Below, piece by piece: positions 47,201-59,039 of a DNA stretch of 64,000 nt. Below the pieces are notes generated by a model that searched no databases, was not told where the DNA came from, and saw nothing but the letters and a program-made list of their open reading frames with translations. The stretch spans positions 1 through 64,000 of the forward strand of contig VDFB02196034.1 in the NCBI GenBank assembly GCA_007258455.2, in the 5' to 3' direction. The translations under genes were made by a program, and so were the position numbers. Each line of letters opens with the position of its first letter. Within the stretch, counting starts at the first letter, position 1. This DNA comes from Sequoia sempervirens. Its lineage: Eukaryota; Streptophyta; Pinopsida; Cupressales; Cupressaceae.

Positions 47201-48613
47201 CCAAGGTCAAAGCCAAAAGCTCCAATCATGAATCAAGAACACAATCATGAAATCATGATCTCACATCTCCTCAAAAGAATATCATATGCTCCAATGAATA
47301 TGTCATGCTCCCAAGAGCACCTATATAATGCCAACACTCTAATTTGGAATGAAGAGTACATCTTGACATAATAACAACCATCCTATCAAACAAGGATCAC
47401 CTTTCAAGCTGAAAAATCATGATAACTCAAACAAATACTAAAGAGTCTTCCATGGCTAACCAATATGTCAATTACATCTGCAAATTGCATGAAGATAACT
47501 ATCTCCTACCAATAGAATCCAAGATGTTGATGAACTATCGCTACATAGGAAACAAGATCCAAGAGCTCCTTCATGACACCAACAACCACTGCAGAAGATC
47601 ATCCATCACCAAGTGATGAATCCACATCATTTCCACAAGCTCCCACTGAACCATGATATCAATCCCTCCATAGCATCACGAAAACTATCTCCTAAATGAA
47701 GATAACTTGTGGCTCCAACATGATCAAATAACTCAACACCAAGAGCTCCCAAAGGGGAGAGTACAACCACAATCTACAAAAAGAAGAAGCTACAACACCG
47801 CAGAACAATCATTGTTAAATGATCCCACTGAATAGTGTGATCAAGTTATCCATGACATTGTGATAAACACATCCTAACTCAATATCAACCAAAGGCCCTC
47901 ACACAATCATAGAACTCAAATGCAACACTAGGATCTCCTAAAAGGCAAAGTAAAACCATGATCCTCAAACCAAGAAGATACACCACCACAAACTATGAGG
48001 AATCAATCCAACACCACTAAAAATACACCTTCATAAACAATTATGTCATGTCAAAGTACCAAAGGCACAAGGAACATCCATGAAATCATGATCACCACCA
48101 AAACATACTAGCATCAAACTCCCACCATGTCACATATGTCTGCATCACAAGTCAACAAGCATAGGTCCCACATCATGTTTGCACTTGGTAATACATCTCT
48201 CAACCTCAACATGACAACCAAACCAATGAAACATGTGACTAAACCAAGCTATAATTTAGAATATGCATCAACAACAAACTATATATGGGTATAGACAACA
48301 CACATTTGAGTCATGTATGCAACATGTAAGGATAAACAACCTACAACACTACACAACTCGTTGATCTCACAATGCAACATACAAATCCAACAATGAACTA
48401 ATAATCATGTCTAATGAGAGTAATCAAAGATGTACATGTGAGTATACAATGACTCAAACACCAAATTACCAAGATTCAATTTTCCATAAGCTCATAAAAC
48501 TACCAAAGTCAATAAGAACCCATAGACAACTTAGATGAAAATAACAACAAATAAATCATGCCAAAACATATCTAAATCTGATCCACTATGTATTACTATA
48601 AACAATTATCTTT
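44289..48613. other. Strand-asymmetric, gene-free stretch
   Basis: From about 44.8 kb the forward strand is rich in A and C and poor in G: in two lines counted C:G is 19:7 and 15:7. Recurrent words are CATGA, CACCA and CTCCAA. Reverse-strand frames in it (for example 45824-46069) are long only because of that composition and match nothing. Such skew is usual in LTR retrotransposon interiors, but no protease, integrase or reverse transcriptase motif was found. Confidence 0.45.
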
Positions 48614-49020
48614 CCATTGACTATAAGAAGTCCAAAATTCGACTTTGTATGCACAAGTTATGACCTCTCCAAGAATGGAAAGAACATCTAACTTCCAACA
48701 AGAATTTATTTGTCAAAATAATAAAATATAGAAAAACCACTAATACCACAATATAGTGCTCAAAAATACCTTTCCAATGACTATAAGATGTCAAAAAATA
48801 GACACCTGAGGCAAAAGTTATGCCTCTTGGAAAAAAATATGCACTATTAGGCCTAATGTGGTGGTTGGTGGCCCCTAGGTAGCTTGCCAATAAAAGTGGT
48901 GCCTTAGAAAATGCACTGATGGTGTCACTTGTGGCGGACCCAAAATGGATTATGGAATCGCCTCAAGCAATGCATCGATGGTGTCACTTGTGGAAAACCC
49001 AAAATGGATTATGAAATCAG
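48614..49020. repeat. Two adjacent tandem repeat pairs
   Basis: A ~158-bp unit starting CCATTGACTATAAGAAGTCC (48615) recurs at about 48774 as CCAATGACTATAAGATGTC. A 59-bp unit starting AATGCA at 48910 recurs at 48969, sharing GATGGTGTCACTTGTGG and CCCAAAATGGATTATG. Confidence 0.75.
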
Positions 49021-49184
49021 ATTTAATATATGTATTTTAAATTTCAGCAGTTAAATTTTAAGCCCTGAAGGGCTAGGGGTCAAGGGCTTGAGTTTACTGG
49101 CCTTGACCACTATCTCGGAGGTCGATTATGGTTAGATAGTGTTGTTTGACTTGTCTTGTCAAGTTGACGTAGGGGGAGAGATGA

Positions 49185-49830
49185 AACCACCTCATAGTTT
49201 TAATTTCTTAATATACAAGATAAGACTAATAAAATGAAAGAGAGAGAGAGACTTTTATCTAAGGAGAGATAGAGAGAGTAGGTATATAAGGAGAGAGAAA
49301 GAGAGGGTAGCACTACATGTATGACATAAGGAGAGAGGGAAAGATGAAACTGGAACTCATAGTTCTAATTTCTTAATGCACACTTGATAAGACTAATTTA
49401 AAATGTGTTTGCGAGAGAGAGGTATCTAAGGAGAGAGAGAGAGGGTAGTTCATTGTATGTATGCTATGAGAGAGGGAGAATGAGAGGGGTGTCATATAAG
49501 GAGAGAGAGAGGGTAGCACTATGGTCATGCCCCCTTGGTAGAAATTGAGAGAGAGAGAGAGGTAGCATTATAAATTTATGGTAAATTGAACTGATTTATA
49601 TTATTATCTTTCGTTAAAGAGAAATCAACTCATCTAGAACTCTAGTTCTTAATGTAAGATAGTTTAAGTACTAATAAAATGAAAAAAAGATATTGCTAAA
49701 TTTTATAACACAAAAGAGTAGTTTTCTCTTTGAAACCTTATTAAATGTTTAATTTACTAAATTAAAACACATTATATGTTCAACGAGCACTATCTTAGAG
49801 ATAGGGTTGGAGGGAGAGAGAGGTAGGTAG
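49185..49830. repeat. GA-rich microsatellite in a ~160-bp tandem unit
   Basis: (GA)n tracts and TAAGGAGAGAGAGA words alternate with a spacer like TTTCTTAAT…GATAAGACTAAT, found near 49200, 49360 and, more diverged, 49645. The first two full units are about 160 bases apart. Nearly all the tract is purine on the forward strand. Confidence 0.85.
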
Positions 49831-50883
49831 GAGTTAAGTATACATTAAAAAACCCTTAATTGGGTAAATAATTCAACACAATCCCATGTAAACCTTTTGA
49901 ATTAATCAATTACAAGTTGAAAATTATCAAAATTTAGCTCTTCTCCTATCAAAATAAGTCATTTTGTGTATTTTATCCAAATGCTTTAATTGATAAAACA
50001 ATTATATGAAGGTTTTTGGCCAAAAGACTTCCGACTGATAGGTCTTCATCGAAAACATTTTGACCGAAAATATCTACGTGGCATCCTTGTTGGTAGTCAA
50101 TTCGACCTTTTTCAGAATTTTCTGAAACTTTCCACTTCAACTAAACATTTCTTCAATTAGAATGATTTTCTAAAAAACAAAAATACCCTTTTGTAGAGCT
50201 CAGAGTTGAAAATCCAAATATATATGTTTTTTGATATTTTGATTAGTTTTAATATATTTTTTTTAAAAAAATATTACAAGTAGGTTGCTATAAAAAAATG
50301 AGGCTAATTAGAAATTAAATAAAAATAATAAAATATATTTAAAAATATATGGTGCACTACAGGAGATAATCCTCTCCAAAAGGGTATTATTTTTTTTGAA
50401 AATGAAAAAATAGATGATAGTTGATGTCAAACATAAACTATTGGATAACTTTGGCTTTGAATTATTATTACGAGAAAATATACATCAATTTGTTTTCCAT
50501 GCACTAGATATTGAAGTTATTTATTTGAGAAAAAGACTAGGGGAAAAATAAAATTGTTTTCTTTTTTTTTTTTATGTCAACTCAACGTCACTTTTTCTTG
50601 AAATTTCGGTAATTCAAAATCTGCTCGTAAATTTACAAAAAAAGTATCAATTTTTTTTTAAATTTTGAAAAAATACAAGAATAAACTTCATCAAGAGTTC
50701 TACATTTCATTAGTTTACATCATTTTGAAATTCAAAACATAAAGACCAATTTTATGCGGTCAAAGTTGAGAACTTTTGTTTGTGTTGGCCAATTCCTTTT
50801 TAAAAGTGTGACACAAGTTTGTACTTTTACCCAACTAGATTTAGAGGAATTGTTAACTTTATTTTGTACAACATTAAAGTTTC
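49831..50883. other. AT-rich unassigned stretch
   Basis: Homopolymer A and T runs; no gene or repeat structure supported. Confidence 0.35.
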
Positions 50884-51434
50884 CTCTATGGTTGAATCAT
50901 TTTTCTTGATTCCTTCATTAATCAAGGTAGATATTATATATTATAGAGTAGCATCTACTTTGTTCAATGTGCACACAATATTACTATAATTAGAAGGCAT
51001 GTTATTCAACAAAATATTTTTTGCATTGTCACCATCTACCTTGACTTTTATCCCACCTAGTTGATTCACTAGGGAATGACACTTCCTGACGTCGTTGAAC
51101 AATATTGTCGTCTTCAATCATTTTAAACCAAATAATTTTTCTTTTGGCCCATGTTTGCACTTGATTCTTGTGATCCAAATAAAGCATTGAGATCATCCCA
51201 TACTTGCTTTGAGATTTTCAATAAGTTAATATGGTGGAGATATACATCTGAAAGTCCAAGACCAACCAAAGCTATTGCTCTTTGATCCTTTGCAGTCCAT
51301 TTTGTGATTTCGTTAGCATCAGTTGGCCTTGATGTAGCTTCACTCACCACATTCCATAGATCATTTTCAATAAGGATCAACTATATCTCGACTTGCCATG
51401 TGTGAAAGTCTTTACCTTCAAATTTTTCAATCAT
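50884..51434 (-). pseudogene. Copia-type retrotransposon Gag remnant
   Basis: Reads MIEKFEGKDFHTWQVEI, a TAG, then LIENDLWNVVSEA, KWTAKDQRAIALVGLGLSD and ISKQVWDDLNALF, the UBN2/Gag pattern of Copia polyproteins. After a frame change near 51.09 kb it continues NDVRKCHSLVNQLGGIKV, LLNNMPSNYSNIV and LINEGIKK. Zinc knuckle, protease, integrase and reverse transcriptase are absent, so this is an isolated fragment. Confidence 0.8.
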
Positions 51435-52210
51435 GTGCTATTTTTCTCCATAAAAATAAAATGTCTAACCCTCTCCTTAATCAAAAGAAAATCAAAAGTA
51501 TGGAACTCCACCGATAATGCACCTTGAAATTTTTGTGTACATCAAAAACCTAAATTGACTCTACAAAAGTGATAAAACTAAGAAAGTAGCCTCTATGAAC
51601 TAAAAACACATTGCAACACCACACCAGGCACTAAATATAATAGAACAAGTCAATACTGGTCACAACATCTAAACAATAAACAAATTGACCAATTGTTAAC
51701 TAATTATCTATTCAAAGGATGCATTGCTTACATCTTCTATGTGGACCAATCACATCAATCCTATTGGAAGATGATTGGAAGCAAGGCTTCATAAACCACT
51801 CTGTTATGCCATGCTTGCTTAAAAGAAAGGAAGATATGTGATAGTGGAATCTATATAATGTTGTTTCCTACTTATGTTGGATCTTCAATGTCTTGGACCA
51901 AATCTTCACAAGCACCCCAATCACACCAAATTTGCTTTGATTGCTCAAACCAATCCATTCTCTTTTCCCAACTCATTCGGTACCAAGCATAGGCGAATGA
52001 AGCCTCTTCAACTTCACATCGACCTCCTGCTCTATTGCTGTGATTTTATTTTTAAAATCCTTCGAAGCACAAATCCTAATGTAGGAATTTTCAAAGCAGT
52101 CTACAAAAATAAATCCAAAACTAGACCATGAATTTCTATTTGAACATGTCATAGGCATCCAAACTTGAAGATGAATTTAGTGATAACTTTAAGAAACCCC
52201 CCTAAAAAAA
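51435..52210. other. Unassigned sequence
   Basis: A forward frame at 51874-52131 is open but unrecognised. Nothing else supported. Confidence 0.3.
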
Positions 52211-52310
52211 AGGTATAGAATCTTGACGAATCTTTCATTTTTTTAGGAAAAAATATTAATTTATATTGACGAATCTTTCCTTTTTTTCAAAAAAATATTA
52301 ATTTTACTGG
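52211..52310. repeat. ~55-bp tandem pair
   Basis: Two copies of TTGACGAATCTTTC followed by a T-run, an A-run and TATTAATTT, starting near 52213 and 52268. Confidence 0.8.
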
Positions 52311-52410
52311 CGATATTTTTTACACCACTAAAATTGTGTAGAAAATTTTGGTGAATCTTGAAAAAATAATAGGAAAATATATTAATTATTTAAGGGGTAT
52401 ACTATAATAC

Positions 52411-52688
52411 TTTCCACCATTGTTTTAAAATATAATATAATGACCCTCATTGTATTCTACAAGGTAAAATGTACCCACAATCTGTAATTCTCATGGGGTG
52501 CAAAATTTCTTTTAGATCATTGATCTAATGACCCTCCTTGTACTCTATGAGGTAAAATTTACCCACAATCTCTAATGCTCATGAGACCCCAAATTATGGG
52601 CACCATGAGCATTGTAGATCCTAGGCATATTTTACCTCATGGAATAGAACTAGGGCCATTAGATTATATTATAAATCAATGGTGGAAA
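52411..52688. repeat. Foldback (MITE-like) inverted repeat with one duplicated arm
   Basis: The left arm begins TTTCCACCATTG at 52411 and the right arm ends CAATGGTGGAAA at 52688. The arm segment TAATGACCCT…GGTAAAAT…CTCATG occurs twice in direct orientation (from about 52438 and 52525) and once inverted (52594-52662), the second direct copy abutting its inverted partner. Identity is roughly 80% by eye. No coding content. Confidence 0.75.
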
Positions 52689-55203
52689 CTAAAGATTAGA
52701 AATATGGTCCTAAAGCAACTAATAATTATGATATACTATTGGCGAATTAATATAGATTTTTACTATAATTTATAAAATTTAGGCGAATTTGATCTAATCA
52801 TGTATCGAATATTGCGGTGAATTTTTGAGTTAATTTTTTTTATAAAATAAATTCTTTGGTGATTTAAATAAGACTATAATAAAATTTTGTAAAAATGTGG
52901 CGATTCAAGTCACATTATAGCTCGAACTATTAGCCAATTTTGGATTCCAAAATTTCAACTATTAGCCAATTGGTGAATATTAGCCACTAAAAAAATCACT
53001 AGATGAATTTGACGTTTTTGCCAAAGGTCATTATAGCCTCCGCCTCAAGTGGAACATCAACGATGGGAATTATTTGATAGTGAAAGGAAGAGCCAATTAC
53101 TTGCACCGGTGAAGCTAAATTTTAAAACACAACACATGACACCCTATGTTAAACTCAATAACTCTTCCTCTATGCTTCAATTTCTGCCTCAAAACTAACT
53201 ATGGTATCTCCATTGATCTGGCTTGAAATATCTCAAACAAAACATAACAAAGGTAGACAAAGGTAGTGGGGGAAAGGAAATGGAATTGGATGATGGATTC
53301 ACCTCCTTATTTTAGTGGTTCCTTTTCTCACTCTTATTTTGTTGCTCGAGAAATCACAAGATCGACTCCACCAACATTTATTCTCTTCCTACATATTTTC
53401 AACACTTCCATTGCATTGCCACCTCTTTTTCTGTCACCATAAGTACATCTTGAAAGAGTTTAACCACTGATCACAATGATTCACACTTTGATATCATGAA
53501 AGAAATTGGAGCAAAATGTATGTACAAATAATATTCTATTTTTTTATCTTCTTTCATACATTACATATTTATGACTTGTATATCCTATATTATAAGCAAC
53601 AACTATTTATATTTATGAGTTGTTTTAACAACTCAAAGAACTACGAGAATGATACAATATTCTCGACACTTACAAATCTAAAATATAATTCACACACAAA
53701 AGTAAAAAATCTAAACAAGAACTCAAGGAGTTTAATAAACTAATCCAATAATAAGGCCAAGGCAAAACCAATTAAACCAAATGACTATAAACACACAAAA
53801 ACGTGACATTTGCTACTCACAATCATCAAAATAAAACCTATAAAACTAACATAAAGAATCCAAATTCAAATCAAAATACTTGATAAGTACTTAAAACAAA
53901 GAAATTAGGGTGAGTTAGTAACAACATACACCAAGCAAATTATCGGCCCCGTTCCCATTTGCATGTAGGGAAAACACCTCATAAGAATTTGCAATCAAAT
54001 TGAGTCTTCCTCTCTCCGCTCCCTATATATTTTCCACCTCCCACATACACTATATTTGTATCACTTTGTTGATAAACAGTTTTGTCACTATGAAGATTAA
54101 TTGACTTGTTCAATGGGCAGTGGCAAATTGCAAAACAGATATATAAATTGTTATGAGATTAACAATTTTCTTCTGTGTTTGAGAGGGGCAGCTCCCTCAT
54201 ATGATGGAAATCAAATTTTAAAGAGATATGCTTTTGACCAGAAAGCAGGAAAGGCGAGAATGCAAATGAACAAAACAAATTTGAGAAAGATAACTGAATG
54301 ATAATTCAAATATGGTTAATTTAGAAATCCAAGTATACATGAATGATAAATCACAAATTTAGCTTCAAAACAGTAATTAGCTCAAAGACTAAAACACTAT
54401 TTCAATATCAATCTTCCAACATTGAACGAATTTACGCAAAGTAACACGGAAGGACTGAAATTTGAAAATAATTATCACACACAGAGAAACAATAATTTTG
54501 TAATCAAAAACTTGTTTCAGAACATTTCAGAAAATAAAAGCTCACAGGCTTTCCCTACCCGTGTCAAAATCCCCCCTTTTTAACAAATAAAATTCTCTTT
54601 TATAACTTTTATTTTCCCACCTATCTGTAACCGCTTCTTGAAATTAATTCTTTATTTTAATTTTGAAAGGTTGTTTGAAAAATAGTCCTCTATATATCTC
54701 ATTTCAACTAAGCAGCTCACTCATATTTTCTCCATTGGAAGAAATTTTAAATGGCCTTCCATGAAATCAGAAGCTCTAATATATCCCGCGTCAAAATGTC
54801 TCTCAGAATTTTCTTCTATCTCATCCAACCTATAGAGTAGTTTGCCATAATAACAACACCTATATCTGCTTAAAGATCAAATAAGAACTTCAAGCCACCT
54901 GGTGGGCATTCAACCATTCAAAAAGTATCATGTATAATGGCTTTAAAGCACATCATAACTTTCACATGATCCTATATTAATCAGAGGTAAACCATCTTTA
55001 TCCAAGTCAGCTTTTGCCCACGACCATCGCTCTAAGATATCCATTTTCTTAATGCCAATTGATCCATGCATTAGCTTCTTGATTTGTCATTGTTCCACTC
55101 TGGTTTTGAGTGTCATGTTGTACAGAAACATGAGTGTTAGTGGTTGAGGGCATTGCAAGGACAGAGAAGGAATTTTGTGTTTGAATATCTTCTTTCGGTT
55201 TTA
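52689..55203. other. Gene-free AT-rich stretch
   Basis: No recognised gene. Short frames (53516-53743, 54101-54301) are open but unsupported. Confidence 0.35.
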
Positions 55204-55464
55204 GGAAAATTCACCATCAGTAATTTATGGACGGAAAATTCATTGTCAACAATTCATCGCAGGAAAATTCATTGCCATGACAAATTCACCTTAAGTAAAA
55301 TTCACCACCATCAATTCCCCCATTAGTATTTTTATTTTTATTATCATAAATCAGATTCTTTAAAAAATAAAAATAGGTGGTGAATTTGTCGTGGTCGTGA
55401 ATTTTCCCATGACAAATTGTTGGCAGTGAATTTTCCATCAATGAATTGCTGGCAGTGAATTTGC
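55204..55464. repeat. Inverted pair of 3 x 29-bp arrays
   Basis: Left arm: three head-to-tail units beginning GGAAAATTCA at 55204, 55233 and 55262, period exactly 29. Right arm (55379-55464) holds three inverted units of 28-29 bases (for example GGAAAATTCACTGCCAACAA on the reverse strand). About 75% identity between arms by eye, with an 88-bp AT-rich loop. The transcript would fold into a long hairpin. Confidence 0.85.
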
Positions 55465-55714
55465 CATATGCCCTCCCTCCATATTTTGAGCCTGAAAATT
55501 CAATGTTTGTATGTCCGCTTGAAAACTTTGTGTTTGTGCTTGAATTTGGACTAAAAAAAGAATTTGATTGTGCCTGATCAAGATTCATTATTACTATTGA
55601 CTATTATTGAGCACTGTCAACACCATTAGATTGGAGCCCAATTGTTGCCTGTGTCAGACCTCTTATTGGAACACCTTGTGTAGAGTTCAGTTCATTTGTT
55701 ATTCTTGAACTTTG
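55465..55714. other. Unassigned sequence beside the MDH fragment
   Basis: A reverse frame at 55286-55588 is low-complexity (Ser/Asn-rich) and partly encoded by the repeat array, so I do not call it a gene. Confidence 0.35.
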
Positions 55715-56087
55715 GGGAGCATTCTTAAGACAAGTTAGTGCATTTATGTAGCACAAATTGCCAACAATAATAAATTTTACATTTGGACTTACAACCACAT
55801 CAAGAGTCGTTCCCTGCTCTACATAAATTGTTTCATTTGTGTAAAGAAAGTACTCATTCCATTTCAGGACCGCGAGGCTTTATTTCAATAAGAAGAGCCC
55901 ATTCAACATCACAAAAGTCATCGTAAGGATCCACACCTATGCTAACCTCTCTTAGCAAAGGATATATAGAGTCTTCGAGCTCCATTGCAACACCTTAAAG
56001 AGATGACAATGACTTCTCTGATCCCAATATTTTCAAAGCAACTGGTTGATCCTGTCTACAAACTTCACCGGAGGCAATTTGTAACTC
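55715..56087 (-). pseudogene. Chloroplast NADP-malate dehydrogenase fragment, intronless
   Basis: NADP-MDH reduces oxaloacetate to malate in plastids. The remnant reads ELQIASGEV, DQPVALKILGSEKS, then [38 protein letters not shown] and, after a frame change, [20 protein letters not shown] and [10 protein letters not shown]: the NADP-binding half of the enzyme, internal segment only. Stops at 55995-55997 (TAA) and 55854-55856 (TGA) and one frameshift break it. Absence of introns fits a retrocopy or a transposon-captured exon set. Homology stops abruptly after LKNAP. Confidence 0.8.
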
Positions 56088-56583
56088 TCATTGCAGAAAA
56101 CTATATCCGCCTTTGTATATAACTCTCTCCCCTCTTTTACAAATGAAAAATTCTTTTATATATTTTTCCCTTCTTGATTATATAACACAACAAAATGTTG
56201 ATCCTATTTTATCATCTTCTAGTGGCAAGAACATATCGAGGATAGTTATTATCTCCACTCTATAATGTAACTTTTGCAAGATTGGACAGTCTAGCACGAT
56301 TTTTATGTATCTAAAGGGGTGATATACTATAATCATGATGTCAAAAAATCATAGAGTTATTCATACTGATACTCTTCCTTAGAATTTCCTCTTCATAGTA
56401 ATTCATATAAAACTTGTGAATATGAACTTCAGTTTAAAAATCAAGAAATAATTTAACATAATCCCATTTAGTGTAATCACATCTCCCATTTTTACATTCT
56501 TGAAGCCCCATAAATTCTTCTCGGCTTAAAGGCCTTTTAGATGGAGTTAGAAGAGCACGTCTAATGCTTTCCATTCTAATGAA
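56088..56583. other. Coding-like but unidentified reverse-strand stretch
   Basis: Reverse-strand frames between 56.2 and 56.58 kb read like broken protein (SIRRALLTPSKRPLSREEF, GRCDYTKWDYVKLFLDF), with several stops. I could not place the family. It could be another gene fragment continuous with the MDH remnant. Confidence 0.3.
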
Positions 56584-56630
56584 CCCATAAGGAATATTAT
56601 TTTTTGTTTGTATTTTTTTTATCTTTCATT

Positions 56631-56642
56631 TGGTATCAGAGC
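56631..56642 (+). other. Primer-binding site (initiator Met tRNA type)
   Basis: TGGTATCAGAGC two bases after the TATCTTTCA end of the residual 5' LTR, the expected spacing. Confidence 0.75.
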
Positions 56643-57633
56643 AAAGAATGATCCTGTACCTGTAATATGTTGTGAAGTTGTTTGGAATAAGTCGCATAAA
56701 AACAATGTAAAATGTAGAATCTGAGAGAATCAGTTGCTGCGCATAGGAGGGTATTCAAAGCGTGATTTAAAAAATATGACGGTAGAAATACTTGTGCAAT
56801 TAGGAGGCATTTCAAATTGCAGATGTGCATTGTCATCTAGAGCGATGAGAGTATGAGATGTGCATTGTCGACGTTGCGAGTATGGATGGATTTTTGAGAA
56901 GGATTGCACAGATGAATGGCATTTGTATTTCAGAAAGGTCGCACAGATAAATTCCTAAAAGGCGTGGGAAGCAGGAATGCCTTGATGTTGAGGACCTGTT
57001 GAAGTATGTAGAATGCAAGGTGTGATAAAAGTTCTGTCAAGCAGATTGAATGCCAGAAAATGATATAAGGTGAGTTCTGGTAGAGGTAAATTTTGGTGGA
57101 TGCCGACTATACCCACTTGTAATTGTTAAATCTTTGAAAGATGAATGCAAGAGTCTGTGGAAGTAGGCGTAACTGCAAGGAAGGAATGGGTATTAAAGGA
57201 ATGGATATGAATTTAAATATTGAAGTCTAGAAATTGGTATGAAATAAAACAGTCACATAAGTGTTTAAGGGAGTTTCTGTTGTGTAGATGATCTGCATTA
57301 GACTTGTTTTTTCTTGTGCTGTGCGTCAAAATTTGTATGTAGAGAAGAAGTTTATTCACAGTATTTTCAGAATAAGGAAATCACAAATGGAAGGAGTTGC
57401 TGTTTCTTTTAAGGGTCAATAAAAGGAAATACCGGAGGCAGTTAAATCTCATTTGAAGTTTTTTTTTTGGATTGAATAAGAATTGAAGCAATCAAAACAA
57501 AGTTGTCAATGGTAAATTTTATTTGATTTTTTATGTTGCAGTTTGGCTGTATGCAAAATAGGACTGTTGGTTTGTTGTTATAATGTGTTTTTTTGTGTGT
57601 GATTAGGAGAAATAAAGGTGTATTGTATGCAAA

Positions 57634-58483
57634 ATGGGAAAAACTGGTAAACAAATTAAAAAGGAAAATTCTATTTTAGAAGAAGAACTCTTGGGAATTA
57701 AACAGTTAAATTCTGTTTTACAAGTAGAATTATTGGAAGTTAAAGAATCAAATTCTTTATTGATAGCTGGTACTAAGGAAGTTTAGAAAGAAAAAAAATG
57801 ACTATTTGTGTGAAAACATTAAACTTAAGGGATGAATTGGAAGATGTCAAAAACAAAAAAATGATGAATTAGAGAATAAAATGAAATTGTTTGAAGAAAT
57901 TGAAAATAAGAATGTTGAATTGGAAAAGCAGTTGAAAGAGTTAGCAGAGCAAAGTAGCTTGGAAATTGATGAGGTATCTATGTTAAAGGTGCAAAATGAA
58001 TGTTTGAAGTCAAAACCACTTCTTTGTGATGTTGCATGTAGCATGAAAAATTTGTGTTTTGATAAATTGGCTAGTTTGTGTAATATAATTCAAGTTGTTT
58101 TTTATGAAAACTGTGAAGATAAACATGATCATATGCTTGAATGTGAAAAGTCTGTTAGTTCTGTAGAGAAAAATGTTGGTCTCAAAATTATGCAAAGAAT
58201 GGGTTATACAGGTAAAGGATTAGGTAAACATGCACAAGGGATTACAAAACCAATTGAATCAGTTAGAAGGTCGAAGTATGGAGGTTTGGGTTATGTCTCA
58301 GGAAAAGGGAATTGTGTTATGAATTCTAACAAATTTGTTCAAAAAATTCAATATGTGCAGTGTTCTAATTGTCACAGGCATGGACATACAGTGGAAAGAT
58401 GTTGGGATCTAAATCTTTGTCATATTTGTGGTTTAACTAATCATTGTGAGAAGTTGTGTAGGCATAGACAGACAAATGCATAA
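57634..58483 (+). pseudogene. Gag-like protein: coiled coil, G-patch, two CCHC knuckles
   Basis: From the ATG at 57634 (MGKTGKQIKKENSILEEELL) a heptad-rich coiled coil runs through a TAG at 57784-57786 and one or two single-base frame changes in A-runs to the long frame 57881-58483. That frame ends the coiled coil (FEEIENKNVELEKQLKELAE), then has a G-patch (LKIMQRMGYTGKGLGKHAQG, then YGGLGYVSG) and two zinc knuckles (CSNCHRHGHTVERC and CHICGLTNHCEKLC). The knuckles suggest RNA packaging, as in Gag; a G-patch normally binds RNA or activates DEAH helicases and is unusual in a Gag. The last 200 residues are still open. Confidence 0.75.
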
Positions 58484-58846
58484 TGCATACGCATGAACTG
58501 TGGATGGAGTATTGGATCAGGTTGGAAGAAAATTATAGGTATGTTGCAAAGGTTGTACACAAATCAATATTAATATATGAAAGATGTGAGTAATCAAGCC
58601 CAGTTTGGTGGTTTACGAAGAGTGTCGAATATTGTCGTGTAAGACATCAATAAAGTTGTTGGTTTGTGGTTGGATTGCATGACAAGTCCCAAAAATGAGA
58701 TTGCAGAGTGAATGCATTGTTGATTGGGGATAGTAGAGTGCTACAACACGTTTTTTGGATTTTTATTCTTCAAATCAAAATGATCATTATAGGGGAGTGA
58801 ATATTGTAATGACCATTTTTTCTCCAATGTTTATTATGGGGGAGAA

Positions 58847-59039
58847 TGTTGGATAAATAATAAACATTGATATGTTATCGATTAGGTAACTTCTGTTAGC
58901 AATCAATTATCAGTTATGTTCAGTTGGCATAATTCAGTTTTCTACAACCTTATACAAATACACATTTACATGAATGAGCAAGTGAACAAGTTTTATGGTG
59001 TGCAATATTATTTTATGTTTTTATTTTTTGTATCTTTCA
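58847..59039 (+). repeat. 3' LTR, 193 bp
   Basis: TG…CA ends and a preceding polypurine tract. Its last ~40 bases resemble 56592-56628. Confidence 0.7.

Larger units (their letters stand above)
56584..59039 (+). mobile_element. Small non-autonomous LTR retrotransposon (Gag-only)
   Basis: Has a primer-binding site TGGTATCAGAGC (56631-56642), a Gag-like frame (57634-58483), a polypurine tract GGGGGAGAA (58838-58846) and a 193-bp LTR starting TGTTGGATAAATAATAAAC (58847) and ending TATCTTTCA (59039). The bases before the primer site, AATATTATTTTTTG to TATCTTTCA (56592-56628), match only the last ~40 bases of that LTR, so the 5' LTR is truncated or replaced. No protease, integrase or reverse transcriptase lies between; mobility would have needed enzymes from another element. 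Confidence 0.7.
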
